The position numbers were made by a program, and so were the translations under genes. Positions 42,547 to 54,364 of a stretch of DNA of 64,000 nucleotides are shown piece after piece (within the stretch, counting starts at the first letter, position 1; every line of letters starts with the position of its first letter). The stretch is taken from NCBI RefSeq assembly GCF_040712315.1, contig NC_134016.1, positions 7,477,282 to 7,541,281 of the forward strand, in the 5' to 3' direction. The notes beneath the pieces were generated by a model that saw only the letters and a list, made by a program, of their open reading frames with translations, did not search any database and was not told the DNA's origin. The DNA comes from Castanea sativa. Lineage: Eukaryota > Streptophyta > Magnoliopsida > Fagales > Fagaceae.

Positions 42547-44296
42547 CAGCTTCGATGGCCTCTAACAAGAATGCTCAAAAATTGGTGATTGATGCTTCCG
42601 TTGCAGATGATTATGTCGGCCCAATCACTCGTAGTCGATCCAAAGCTCTTGATCAACTGCAACCCCAACAACCAACCAAAGAAAGCAAGCTTCATAATAC
42701 TATCTCTCTGGACTTTCTTGCAAATAGGAAAGCTACCACTAAGGATTCATCTATCTAGAAAGATTTTGAGATCAATAATGAATCATCCCCAACAAATACC
42801 TTTTCTATCAACTCTTCACCCGTGATGAGAAACTTAAGGAATAAAATACCTCTGACTCATCCTGTCTCATCATTTTCTCCATCATATCTAGAGGTCATGC
42901 CAGTGATGATGACCAACACCTCTACCATGGAAGAAAAGATGGCTGAAATGGAACAAAGGGTCACCCTTCTCACAAAAGCACTTGAAGATAAGGATGTCCA
43001 AATTGCAACCCTAATGAACAAACTGAAGGTACAAGATTTGGGTGAATCAAACCTTGACCTTAAGCACCCACCTGGCTTTACCTTGAAGGGAGTAAATGCT
43101 AGGGATGATAAGAAAAAAGGGGGTGAAGGCACTTCTCAACAAAGACATTCCACCTCAATGGCCTCGATATCTATCCAACAATTGCAGGACATGATAACGA
43201 ATACCATACGAGCACAATATGGAGGTTCTTCAACAAATTCTCTCATATATTCAAAGCCCTATACGAAGTGCATTAACAATATGAAAATGCCAAATGGGTA
43301 TCAACCCCTCAAGTTCTTGCAATTTGATGGCAAGGGAAACCCTAAGCAACACGTTGCTCACTTTGCAGAAACTTGTGAGAACGTAGGGACTCAAGGAGGC
43401 CTCTTTGTAAAGCAGTTTGTTCGTTCACTAAAAGGGAATGCCTTTGATTGGTATACAGACTTAGAGCCCGAGTCAATCGATAGTTGGGAACAGTTGGAAA
43501 GGAAGTTCCTTAACTGGTTCTACAGCACACGCTGCACGGTAAGCATGATGGAGCTTACCAATACTAAGCAGTGGAAAGACGAGCTCGTTGTTAACTATAT
43601 CAATCAGTGGTGTTCTTTGAGTCTAAATTGTAAGGATAGATTGTCTGAAATATTTGCAATAGAAATGTGCATCCAAGGCATGCACTGGGGACTTCTATAC
43701 ATCCTATAAGGGATAAAGCCCCGAACATTCGAAGAATTGGCAACTCGTGCGCACGACATGGAAATGAGTATCTCTTGCCATGGAAATATGAAATCTCCCG
43801 TACCTGAAGAAAGGAAAGAAAGACGAGAAATAAAGAAAAATGACAGGAATACGAAAAGTAATGTCAAAGCCTCCATGAATATCATCCCTGCCCCAATCAA
43901 AATTTCAACAGGAAATGTGAAGGCTAATGAGAAAAGGCTTGAGGGAGGCCAACGACGTGAGATGCGTCGCTCATCACTCAAGGAATGGGAACAAAAGGTG
44001 TATCCTTTCCTAGACACCGATATGCCTAAAATACTGCTCAAGTCGAAATTCATTGAATTGCCAGAATGCAAACGACTGGAAGAGATAGGAAAAGTTGATG
44101 ACCCGAACTATTATAAGTATCATCGCATCATAAGCCATCCAATCGAAAAATGCTTTGTTCTTAAAGAACTCATCATGAAGCTAGCCAAGGAAAGGAAAAT
44201 CGAATTAGATGTTAGCGATGTTGCTCAGTCAAACCTTGTAACATTTGCTTGCGGGTTACCTAGTTGCATGTCTCCAACTACTAAGCAGGGGGTATA
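42547..44296 (+). pseudogene. gag: Gypsy-type gag of the gag-only element, broken
   Basis: Frames from about 42550 read MASNKNAQKLVIDASVADDY and PITRSRSKAL, stop at 42757, resume in frame from 42822, and stop again at 43707-43709 before continuing to 44295-44297. A predicted coiled coil (MEEKMAEMEQRVTLLTKALE) precedes the Retrotrans_gag domain (PNGYQPLKFLQFDGKGNP, VKQFVRSLKGNAFDWYTDL, SWEQLERKFLNWFYSTR, VVNYINQWCSLSLNCKDRL). The C-part includes ELATRAHDMEMSI and KYHRIISHPIEKCFVLKELI, a degenerate CHxxxC-like binding motif. Only two nonsense changes, so it is younger than the 24506 element. Confidence 0.88.
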
Positions 44297-44314
44297 ATAC
44301 CACGTTCATCCGAT

Positions 44315-44980
44315 TTGGTTCTTTGGAACCTGTTCAAGTTTAGCTCTCATAAAAAGCATCTAATTATAACTCAAATGATGATAAAAAAGTCAACATTGGA
44401 TGAGGAAGAGGGTTGGACGTTGGTTACTCGCAAGAGATGGAAAAAGAGACGAGAGTTCCCTCTTCATTTGATCACCCAAGAGTCCAGAAGAGCACAAACC
44501 CAAATTCAGCCTCAGTCAAGAAGAAAGAATGATAAAAGGAAAGAAAGACTAAGAACGAAAATGTATGATGATTCGGCACAAACCCAAAAATTTTGAAGTC
44601 TTGTCACATTGGACGAATTCTTCCCTATAAAATTCTTTCAAAACAAGTCAGTGGAGGCTGTTCACACGGTCTCTCGTTGCGAAGTTAATGACAAAAAAAA
44701 AGGTGTTGGCCATGGTAGTTCAAATGAGACTTTGTCATCTTTAGAACAACTCAAATCTCAGGTTGATGAAGTTCAACCCTCGCAATCCTCCACCTCACCA
44801 AAAGAAGGGATCACCCAAGCTCTTGAAGAGCCAAAGATTTACACTCCTTGTACCAATACACTTCAACAAACACAAGATTTTCAGAAAGATTCTGATTTTG
44901 AAATTTGTGTATTTGTTTTGGACTTAGAAACCACCAATCCGACCCACTTCTCTGAAGCACTAGAGGTGTCCAAAATTTAA
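44315..44980 (+). pseudogene. C-terminal gag segment of the gag-only element
   Basis: After the stop at 44295 the coding pattern continues in fragments: DEEEGWTLVTRKRWKKRREF, a basic Lys/Arg-rich stretch, TLDEFFPIKFFQNKSVEA after a TGA near 44594, and an acidic tail to 44978. Related plant Gypsy gags end this way. No protease motif (D[TS]G or DQG) follows. Confidence 0.6.
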
Positions 44981-46826
44981 GCTCTCAAGATCAAAATTTG
45001 AGATCCATCCATTTAATCTAGATTCCCTCAAGATTATCCTTCAGACTTCATCAAGGCTTCCCTTTCAAAGAACAGATGAATTCTCACAAGTGTGTCTCGA
45101 ACTTGAAATTGCATTGGGTTACTACTCCGGCCTACCAGTCTCCAACCTACCATTCTTATTCAGTGCCTACCGTTCTCGTCCACCATTCTCACCAAAAAGT
45201 CTCATCCGCCATTCTCAACTACCCAAATACCATTCTTCACCTCTCCGCTATAAATAGAAGGGTCGGATTCATCAAAAACTCATCAAAAAAACACACTGAA
45301 TCATGAAATGAAGATTTTCTTCTTTCAAATTTTCAATTCCTCCTTCTCACAGCCATTTCTTACTATGGTCTCATCATTCTTAACACCTAGCAACCAAAAT
45401 CGCTTCATAATCAATTTCAAAATAAACCCCCTCATGGTTCGATAGAAACCCTTCTCACAACATCATCACTGTTTTAGGATCCAAACAAATTTTTTTTCCC
45501 CACTTAACGATCACATTTGTTCATAAAGTTACTCATAACAAGGTCTGCATTGTCATTCCATGCTTCCTTGGACTTGGTTGGCTAGGAAATTTAAGTCCAG
45601 TAGAGACACCTATTCCTAAGATCAGGGCTCCCGTAGTCTCTCTCCAACTGTTTGGTCTCCCATCAGAAGCAACAGTTCGGAACAAACAGCAACTTGGCTG
45701 GTTTCTAAAACCAAGATCACAAGTTAGCTCCACCTTCCATTTTGTTGTGCTTTCCCAACAAGTGGCATTAGGTGAAGGTGGTAAAAGGTGTTGGGGTATC
45801 CTACAAATTGTCTCCCATCCAACACTTACGATGACCTTCAAGGTACCAGCTCATTAGAAATCAGCCTTTGGTGTCGATAAATGGCCCAAAGGTCATCGTT
45901 GCTAGTACCTTAAAAAATACTTTCTGGAATTACTCCAACTTAAGATCAGCTTGAAGAATTTCAGAAAATATACTTCTGAAATTACTTCAACTTAATGTTC
46001 GTTAGCATGGTCTAGTTACACAGGCGCATTTAATGACTTGTTGTCGGATCTCATTCAACATGCAGTCAGTCCCACATCCCAAGGTATACTTCCCAGAGAC
46101 ATCTACACCAGAGAGTCCCCAACATACAGGGTCAGCGCCATGGTGTCATATGTTTCACTCATTCACTTCATTTTCATTTGTATCTTCTTCACCACCAACA
46201 TCAGCACACCCAGAATCCTTTCTGAAATTACCTTAACTTAACCTGAGTGATGCAATAACACATGCACATTCAACCACTCTCCCACATGTTCTCTCTGTGA
46301 TCTGAAGTATACCCTTCAGATATAACTTCACCAGAAGTTCTTAAAAATGGGAGGCTAGCTCCATAGCTCTGCATGCTGTACCCAGCCAACATTCTCACCT
46401 CTTTTCCATCTTCTACACCCTGTGATCACCACCAACGATCCAAAATACTCTTCTGAAATTACCGCAGCTTAACCTCTACTGAAATGATTCAATCTTGCAA
46501 GTACATCCAACTTCTTGCAAATAACTTTCAGCCTCACCAACCCACTCCAAGTACCATTGAACACTCTTTTGAAATTACTTCGACTTAACCTCTGCTGAGA
46601 AAACTTGGTCACCCGAGTACATTCAAATACTCGCAGACCCCTTCTCGATCTCATCAAAGCCTTTCATATGGGTGGGTCTACTCTTCTGAAATTACTTCAT
46701 CCTGTTAAAAGCTCCACCACCTTCAACTATTTCACTGGGAAAGTCAAGTATGAAAATCCATTTTCAAGACTCATTCACTCACCACACTCCAAAACTATGT
46801 GCATGAATGAGTCTCGAGGGGGCATT
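44981..46826 (+). other. Non-coding 3' part of the gag-only element
   Basis: No pol domain in any frame. A word like TTCTGAAATTACTTCAACTT recurs at about 45923, 45983, 46219, 46450, 46569 and 46684. Most intervals are about 117 bp or twice that, so this is a decayed tandem array. A polypurine tract GAGGGGG is at 46816-46822, four bases before the 3' LTR. Confidence 0.75.
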
Positions 46827-47804
46827 TGTACAGAGGAAAAATTCTTGACCTATCGCAAGCTGATACATCATACTACCAAGTCCACAAAATACAACCAATT
46901 ACAAAGCACCACATACTACTGCTAGATTTTGCTATCACTATTCAGAAACCAATAGGAATTTGCCAGGTGTCATTGAAATAGAGGCATGAAATGCATCAGC
47001 ATGCGTAAGCGATGACACAAGCAGCCCTGCATGTGTAAGCGATGACACAAGCAATTCAGCATGTGTAAGTGCTGACATAAACGGACCAATCAGGCTATGA
47101 CATATGTCACCAATCAGACTCCGCCACGTGTCCCTCACCCACACCCAAACTCCTATAAATAGAAGCCTTCCTAAGACATTTAGGAGGACCAAAAAAAAAA
47201 AAAAAAGCCATCTAGAGCATAAGCAGCATTGAAGAAGATTCAGAAGCACTCAAGAATACCGAAGCTCTGCAGGAATCAAGCCCCAAAGCCTCCAAGAACT
47301 TCAACTTCAAAACCAAAGAATATTCGAAGCAGAATCATCCAAACTACATGTCTAGATCTTAAAGTTCATTAGAATCAAGCTCGAAAGCCTCCAGAAACCT
47401 CAACAAACCACAAATCAATGAAGCTCTACGGATTCAAGCCTCTAAAGCACTGAAGAACTTCTACCACAAACCTTCGAAGACGAAGAACGCCAAGAACACA
47501 AAGAACGTATCAAAGAACGCGAAGAACAAAGAATTTCTAACAAGCTCATAGCTAGAGATTCATTGTAATTCCGTTTCAAAGATCTTCGATCCATTCCTCA
47601 GCCAAATTGAAAGATATTTTGTGTTTGAATCAAAATTATATTACCACAATTCCAATTAACAAATATTTCAAGGAGATCGAACCAAAGGATCACTCTTTTG
47701 TAATTATAGAGAATTGTACCATACATTCATCAAATACAAATTTGTATTTGTGAAACAATTTTATTTGTTTGATTTATTTCGAACTAAGAATTTAGTCATC
47801 TTCA
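46827..47804 (+). mobile_element. 3' LTR of the gag-only element
   Basis: Starts TGTACAGAGG, ends TAGTCATCTTCA. TATA box TATAAATA at 47154-47161. It has three copies of the 30-bp 'gcatgtgtaagcgatgacaca' unit against two in the 5' LTR, and a longer poly-A tract (about 47190-47207). Confidence 0.92.
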
Positions 47805-47809
47805 ACTTC

Positions 47810-47964
47810 TTCCAATTATTTCGAACGTTGAAGGGTAAGCTAACAAAGACAGAGTTGGAGAGATGGGCCACGACGGAATGGGCAATCTGGAATGCTCGGA
47901 ACAAATACTACTTTGAGAAGGTACAGATGCAGCCAAGGTCTATCATGGATCACGCCACTGGAAT
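47810..47964 (+). pseudogene. LINE segment 2 (C-terminal, RNase H-like linker)
   Basis: Reads QLFRTLKGKLTKTELERW and ATTEWAIWNARNKYYFE, the C-terminal pattern of plant LINE ORF2 proteins. It continues the frame of 40968-41529 when the LTR element is removed. Confidence 0.85.
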
Positions 47965-47979
47965 CACTACAAGAAATCT

Positions 47980-48345
47980 AGGTTTAGGCGACATTTTTAA
48001 AACGTCACTAAAAACCCAAAAAACGTCGCTATAGACACAAATGGTCTACAACGATGTTTTCTTTTGCGACGTTTAAAAACATCGCGATAGAGCAGTCACT
48101 ATAGGTCTTAAAAACGTTGCCCTATGTGACTTTTTAATGGCGTTCAAAAACTATTAGCGACGTTTTCTAAAACGTCACTAAATAATATTATATTTTTGTA
48201 TATAATGTTGGAAAATATATTTAGCGACGCTTTTAAAACGCCGCAAATAATCACACCTATAGCGACGTTTTCAAAGCGTTGCTAAAAAGGATTTCCTCTG
48301 ACTTTTTAGCGACGTTTTGAAAACGTCACTAAAAGATGCTTTTGA
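47980..48345. promoter_or_regulatory. Left subterminal repeats of the CACTA element
   Basis: At least ten copies of [A/G]CGTC[G/A]CTA or its inverse. Many form back-to-back palindromes such as TTTTAGCGACGTTTT/AAACGTCACTAAAA at 48304-48334. Expected binding sites for the CACTA TNPA-like protein. Confidence 0.8.
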
Positions 48346-48499
48346 AAAAGAAAATAGAAATGCTATATAAATCTGCTCAAACTTCAACAATAGCTAACAT
48401 TAACTTGTAATATATCAAATATACCTATTGATCATCAATATTCCACAATAAAAAATGCCCAAACTAACACATTAACCATAGATTCAAATATATATAATA

Positions 48500-50160
48500 C
48501 CAATACATGTATCATCTTGAATTGAATAAAACACTTGTCTACCTACACAAAAAAAACAACCACCTAAACTATGACAATATTATAAACAAAGTACAATGCT
48601 TCCAAAATAAATGTGATTGTAACAAAACACTTGTCTACCTACACACACACACACACACAAAAAGCCACCCAAACTATGACAATATTATAGACAAAGTACA
48701 ATACTTCCAAAATAAATGTAGTTGTTCAAAACAACTATGTAACAGCCCATGGAGTCCCTAAAACACTGTATTTACCGCTATATGCTAGTTTCTTGATGGG
48801 ATGAAGTCTGCGATCTATGAGGAGTTGGAGATTAATGATCTAAACCGAAACTGACTTGAATACAAATTAAGAATATCTAATAAGTTCATAAAGAAATAAT
48901 TTTGAGTAACAAAATAATAGTTGCTATACTTAAAAAATTTAAACACCATCGAAGTAGAATTACGCATACACTTAAATATAATGCACAACATATTCAAAAC
49001 TACATAGTTTCATAAACATGCAAATAAGATTACATATAATCTTAAATAAACTAAACAAACCATATCAAGTCTATCAATATCAACTGGACTAAGTCATAAA
49101 GCTCTACAAACTTAAGCAAAAACCATAGAAGTAAAATTACACATACACTTAAATATAGTATATAACATATTCAAAACCACATAGTTTCATAAATATGCAA
49201 ATAGGATTACATGTAATCTTAAATATACTAAACAAAACATATCAAGTCTATCAATATCCTCATTCACACAAATGGACTAAGTCTTAAAACTCTACAAACT
49301 TAATAAAAAACCATGGAAGTAGAAAACAAACACATGCTTCTAAGAAAACAAAGCAAAAATTCCAAATTTGAGAAAATGACTTGCAAGTCACATCAAGGTC
49401 CTAAGTGTAGGCATGAGGAGTCTAAATTCATTAGTAATTTATTAATACATTTAGTAACTAATCAATATCTGTTGATAATTGTCATTTAGTTTGCATGTTC
49501 AATATGCAAAAGAAATGAAATAATCAAACAATAATCCACCACAAAACAATTATCAATGCAAGCCACCCACTTGCTCCAACTAAACAATCCACTAAAAACA
49601 ATTATCAATAGAATGCTTATAAGTATTGAAGTCCAAAAAGTAATCAACAAACATAACAACATCCAAATTTTCAAAAAATAATAAGCACTCCCAATATGAA
49701 TGTAGATTACCTTATAACACCATGCAAGCCACCTACTTACTTTAACACAACAATCCTCCCAACACAATTATCATAATCACAAAGATAGAATGCTTACAAG
49801 TATTGAAGTCCAAAAAGTAATCAACAATTATAACTCAAAAATATCCATCCAAATTGTCAAAAAATAATAAACACTTCCAATATGAATGTAAACCGCCTTA
49901 TAGCACCATGCAAGCCACCTGCTTACTTTAACACAACAATCCTCTCAATACAATTATCATAATCACAAATATAGAATGCTTACAAGTGTTGAAGTCCAAA
50001 AAGTAATCAACAATTATAACTCAAAAATATCCATCCAAATTGTCAAAAAATAATAAACACTTCCAATATGAATGTAAACCACCTTATAGCACCATGCAAG
50101 CCACCTGCTTGCTCCAACTCAATAATCCACTCTAACACAATTATCAACATCTCAAGTACA
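48500..50160. repeat. Internal tandem duplications of the CACTA element
   Basis: A 90-100 bp block ('aaaacacttgtctacctacac...') is present twice near 48527 and 48618. A 180-bp block ('aagtagaattacgcatacacttaaata...') is present twice near 48955 and 49130. A block of about 180 bp with 'agaatgcttacaagtattgaagtcc' is present three times near 49612, 49789 and 49973. (CA)n at 48641-48658. Confidence 0.8.
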
Positions 50161-51309
50161 AAGTTTTAAGCAAAAATTACTTACTATGCTCAAGCCAAGC
50201 ACGTACCTTTCCAAAAAATATCCAAACTTATCACAATAAATGAGTGATTAACCTGCAAAATAAAAGAGGACACTTAAAGCCCAAATTCTTACTTGCTATA
50301 TTTTTAATACTAGCTTGAAAAATTACTTACTTGCTATATTTTTAATACTAGCCCAAATTCTTTGAGACTTGATTAACATTAAAGCCACATGTTAAAAAAA
50401 CATATTAAAACAAGGAATGAAACTCACAATCTCATATAGCAATTATCAAACTACAAGTCAAGCAATCCAATTCCATAACTCTTAGAGAAAATTTATCAAA
50501 CACTTGGCATGCAACAAGTATAAAGTTCACTCTCACATATGTCAAAACCATCCTAATGCAAAGAAAACACACTTTCAAAATTAGGCTATCTCAACACATG
50601 CAACAACAAAACTCATATGGTTGTTCTAGGAAACCAACCCTCAAATACCCATTAGTAAAATAGAGAACCAAAACACCCCATCGAAGCAAACACCTCCAGA
50701 AAGATTGTAATTTTCGGATTTAATAAATCCCATGCTACCCAAATCCTTATAATCCTCTAATCTTCCAATATTCACCAAACCCATCAAGTATATACCATAA
50801 ACATTATAAAATAACAAAACCCAATATATTTCATAGAAGAAATTGAGAGAAGACTCATATTTTTACCTTGGGTTTGATCCACTTTGAAATCTCATGGAGT
50901 TTGGCTACTAGGAAGATTAATGGAGAGAAATCCTCACTTTGTTGGAGGTCTTAACTTGTGAAAGGAAAAATGAGGAAGGAGACTAAAATTTAGTGTGCAA
51001 AGCACTAAAACTGTTTGAGCTAGGATTTGGTCATGGCAGAGGAAGTAAATGACAGAGTAGAGAAGAGAGTAAAGAGGAGAGGGGCTGCTGTAAAAGATGA
51101 ATGAGGGCAAACCAACATGTAGTGGAAATAGGGTTGGTGTTGGTATGGACACAAATACGATAATACCCCCCCTAAAAATCATATTGCCAAAACAAATTGG
51201 AGGAAAAAAAAAAGAGAAGTGGGAGTGTGGGACACGAAGGGAAAAAAAAAAGGTGAAAAAAGTGTGGGAAATGGGCAGAAGTTTGTGTAGGAAAAGTAAA
51301 AAATTGTGG

Positions 51310-51770
51310 GAACTTATAGCGACATTCACAAAACGTCGCTATAGACCTTTTCCCCTTTTTGCTTACTACTGGGGTCTGGGACACGAAGTGATGAAAAAAA
51401 AAAAAGAAGTTGAAAAAAGTGTGGGAAATAGGCAAAAGTTTGTGCGGGAAAAGTAAAAAATGGTGGGAACTTATAGCAACGTTTCCAGAAACGTCGCTAT
51501 AGAGTTTTTCCTTTTCTTTACGTCTAGAGTCTTCTTTAATATACAGCGACGTTTCTAAAAACGTCACTATAAACCAAAAAAAGGCTACTAAAACTATACT
51601 TATTAAGGCATTTTCAAAAACACTGCTATTGTTTTGAGTTAAAGTGGATTTTTCTTTAAAAACATCGCTAAAGGCTCACTATTTAGCGGCGTTTTTCAAA
51701 ACCGTCACAGTATACCACTTATAGTAGCGAATTTAAAAACGTCGCTAAAAAAACGCCGCCTAAACCCAAA
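51310..51770. promoter_or_regulatory. Right subterminal repeats of the CACTA element
   Basis: ATAGCGACRTT and AACGTCGCTATA words recur at about 51317, 51475, 51545, 51660, 51685 and 51735. A 90-bp block around 'gaaaaagtgtgggaaat' is duplicated near 51255 and 51410. Confidence 0.8.
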
Positions 51771-51782
51771 TTTCTTGTAGTG

Positions 51783-52031
51783 AGTTCTGGAGGACTATTA
51801 GCGTCTTGTATCATCCCAGAACACCATAGAAGTCGTACCATAAAAAGCTTGGCTGTCTTCATCTAACGGCTAGTGTCAGTATGGTATTTGAGACCACTAC
51901 ATGGGGTAGGGAGTTATATATGTAACAGACTTGGAACTAGATTCTAGGTGGACACGAGTGATAAAAAAACACCCTTTAATACTGTTTGTTTTCTCGGTTA
52001 ATTATATATACTTCTATTGTTATCTCAAAAG
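51783..52031 (+). pseudogene. LINE segment 3 (3' end)
   Basis: Continues the LINE frame as LEDY, a stop, then RL, followed by 3' untranslated sequence ending CTCAAAAG before the 20-bp duplication. Confidence 0.75.
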
Positions 52032-52051
52032 AATTTCAAATAGATTGATTT

Positions 52052-52687
52052 TTATAAACGTTGCTCAAATTCGTAGTCCACAATAATAGGGTTCAATCTT
52101 GGACTTGCTGAACACATTTTGGAGTCAAAGGCCATAATTTTAGTGGGACTTCCCTTATTTTAAATATTAATTGAATAATACCTATGTTTTGATTATTATT
52201 TTTTTCATATAAAAACCTATTTCTAGGTTTTTGAGATGCAAGATTACTACTAATTCTGATTCAACGCCTTCGGGCTTTGTAGAGATGTGGATTTAGTAGC
52301 AGCAGCAAAAATGCATTTACCCTTTGCATTTCTAACCACTACCGCTAGAATGGAGTGGATAGTGCCAATTGCTACATCACTATTGACCTTTAGGATCCCT
52401 TGCTCTGGTTTTTATTTCATGCATTCACTCACACGTTTCATATGACTTGATGAAAAACTCAAAATTTCCTAAAAAATGATCCCTTTGCCATTGATTTCCA
52501 TGACATATTATGATGTTAGATTTTACCCTAATTTAACTAAGAAATTTTATGAACATAAAATTTTACCTTGAAGTATGTACGGTGACCATTTTGCTATTTT
52601 AGTTATCTTTTTCATAAAAAGTAGAATTCTTTTTCATGGTTGTGAAATGAGGTGTCAACAACTCGTAACCAAATTATGGGATCTAAA
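52052..52687. other. Non-coding stretch
   Basis: No gene or element ends seen. Confidence 0.5.
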
Positions 52688-53503
52688 GGTATGTTTGGTT
52701 TGAGAGAAAATAGAAGGGAAAAGGGCTTTTATGATTGTTTATTTGTTTGATTTTGATGAAAAATTGGTAAGATTTTAGTAGAACCCAGGTATTTTCTCCC
52801 TTGTTAACCGCCAAAATGTTTTCTCTTAGAGAGAAAACTTGGGTGATATTTAATTTTTTTTTCAGCCGAATAACTTACTTTTCAGTCCCTCCTAAGTCCT
52901 ACACCTCTGTTGTAATGTGAACAACGACATCTCTCTCTTTTTGATTTTCTCTGGTTTTTTTTTTTCTTAATTTTTTTTCTTTGTTGGTTGGTTCTTTTTG
53001 TGCTCTCTTTCTCTCTCCCCAAATACTGTTTTCTTGTTTTTTTGGTTGACATCGTTTACTTTTTTTTTCTGCTTTTTTTTTCTTTCTTTTTCTACTTGTT
53101 CGTGTCAATTTCTGTGCTCTTCTTCTTATTTTTTTCCATTATTTTATAAAAAATGTAATAAATATAATAACAAAGAGAAAATTTTATATAATGTGTATAA
53201 TGTTTTCATTTTTATAAAATGTTATTTTATCAATTTTAATTGATAAATATGTAATATTTTGTTACAAAGAAATTAATTCTCATATATAATAAAATAAGGA
53301 CATAAGAGTAAATTTATACAAACTACATTTTCTGTCCTCTCGTCTTTCTTCTCAACTAAGCAAACCAGTTTTCTATCCCTTCCATTTTCTACCCTCCAAC
53401 CAAATAATATTAAAGAAAACTAAAATCTCTTCTATCTCCCCACTTTTCCATTCCCTCCCAATTTTTTATCCCCTACTTTTCTATCTCCCCAACCAAATGG
53501 TCC
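52688..53503. mobile_element. Non-autonomous DNA element, 816 bp
   Basis: Starts GGTATGTTTGGTTTGAG and ends CTCCCCAACCAAATGGTCC, imperfect inverted repeats. A direct CTAAA lies on each side (52683-52687 and 53504-53508). Both sub-ends carry 'ttttctccc'/'gggaaaa'-type words. Low-complexity interior, no gene. Confidence 0.65.
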
Positions 53504-53639
53504 CTAAATGACAATTAAGGGAAAAAATTGCAATTGCTTTGAATTACATTAGAATTCCAAATATATTGTAACTCAATTTATTCACTACTTTCAAACTATT
53601 TTCCATAGAATATATGTGTGAGTGAGGGGCTAGAGAGCA

Positions 53640-54040
53640 AACTATACCCTTAAAGTTTAAGGGTTTTTAAATTTTATATCTTGAAATTTCAGAATTTGAA
53701 TTTTATCCCTTGAAGTAATATCTTGTTTGCATCAACAACCCTTTGTTTATATTTTCTATTAAGTGCCACATAAGCATGTGTTTAATTCATCAAATAAAAT
53801 GATGTCATGTCATTTTTGTAGCTTAAAAAACCTTTAAATAATTAAAACAAAAATGAGTGACATCATTTGATTAGATGAACTAAACACAACAAACTTACAT
53901 GGCACTTAACATAAAATATTGACGAATAGGCTGCTGATGCAAACAAAACATAATTTCAAGAGATAAAATCCTAATTCTGAAATTTTAGAATGTAAAATCT
54001 AAAAACCCCCCAATCTTAGAGATATATTTTGAAATTTAAC
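53640..54040. mobile_element. Fold-back MITE, about 400 bp
   Basis: Nearly the whole element is one imperfect inverted repeat with arms of about 190 bp: 'ttgaaatttcagaatttgaattttatccc...ttgtttgcatcaacaaccc' on the left is mirrored on the right, with the centre near 53840. No ORF. A related copy lies at 55722-56020. Confidence 0.85.
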
Positions 54041-54364
54041 CTATATATATATTTAAATGTTTTGTTTTCACTCAACCATCTTAGACAAAACAAAATGACT
54101 GCCACCATTCTACCTGTATTAATATTGACGCATATACGGTGTCAGCAATTCCACTAAAAAGTAAAACCCTTAAACCCAACCAAATGTTCTTAATTTATTT
54201 GTATTTTGTAATACAACAAGTTATAGTTGAAACTAGGTATCAACTTAGTTTTGTGTGTGAGTGTCGTGGGATGCCTAACATTTGTTATGTATAACTGAAC
54301 AACTGGATATATGTTTCTAGTTCAAGACAAATTTCTGCCTAATTTAGATTATACTATTATAGGA

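Larger units (their letters stand above)
41530..47804 (+). mobile_element. Gag-only LTR retrotransposon (TR-GAG-like), 6.3 kb
   Basis: LTRs 41530-42469 and 46827-47804, target duplication ACTTC (41525-41529 and 47805-47809). The interior has a primer-site-like sequence, a gag coding region and a long non-coding part, and no protease, RT, RNase H or integrase motif anywhere. This matches the described class of terminal-repeat retrotransposons with only a GAG domain, which must borrow enzymes from a full element. It sits inside the LINE. Confidence 0.92.
47965..51782. mobile_element. Non-autonomous CACTA transposon, 3.8 kb
   Basis: Ends CACTACAAGAAATCTAGG (47965) and CAAATTTCTTGTAGTG (to 51782), inverted copies of the CACTA type. 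The inner GTTTAGGCG/CGCCTAAAC also match. Flanks AAT and AGT fit a 3-bp target duplication with one change. Subterminal zones are dense in TAGCGACGTTTT/AAAACGTCACTA words. No transposase coding is present; CACTA elements like this rely on a TPase supplied in trans. Confidence 0.92.
40968..52031 (+). mobile_element. LINE (L1-like) insertion, 5'-truncated and split by two later insertions
   Basis: LINE segments are 40968-41529, 47810-47964 and 51783-52031, together about 970 bp. They are bracketed by AATTTCAAATAGATTGGTTT (40948-40967) and the same 20-mer with one change (52032-52051), a duplication of the length LINEs make. The tail is short (CTCAAAAG). Removing the LTR element and one ACTTC copy, and then the CACTA element and one 3-bp copy, rejoins a single reading frame across both sites. 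Confidence 0.88.

Noticed and set aside
50934..51567. Opposing Ser/Phe- and Lys-rich frames
   Set aside because: Low-complexity purine/pyrimidine-rich sequence duplicated within the CACTA subterminal zone; no domain.
52998..53243. Phe/Ser-rich frame of 81 codons
   Set aside because: T-rich interior of a non-autonomous element, no domain.
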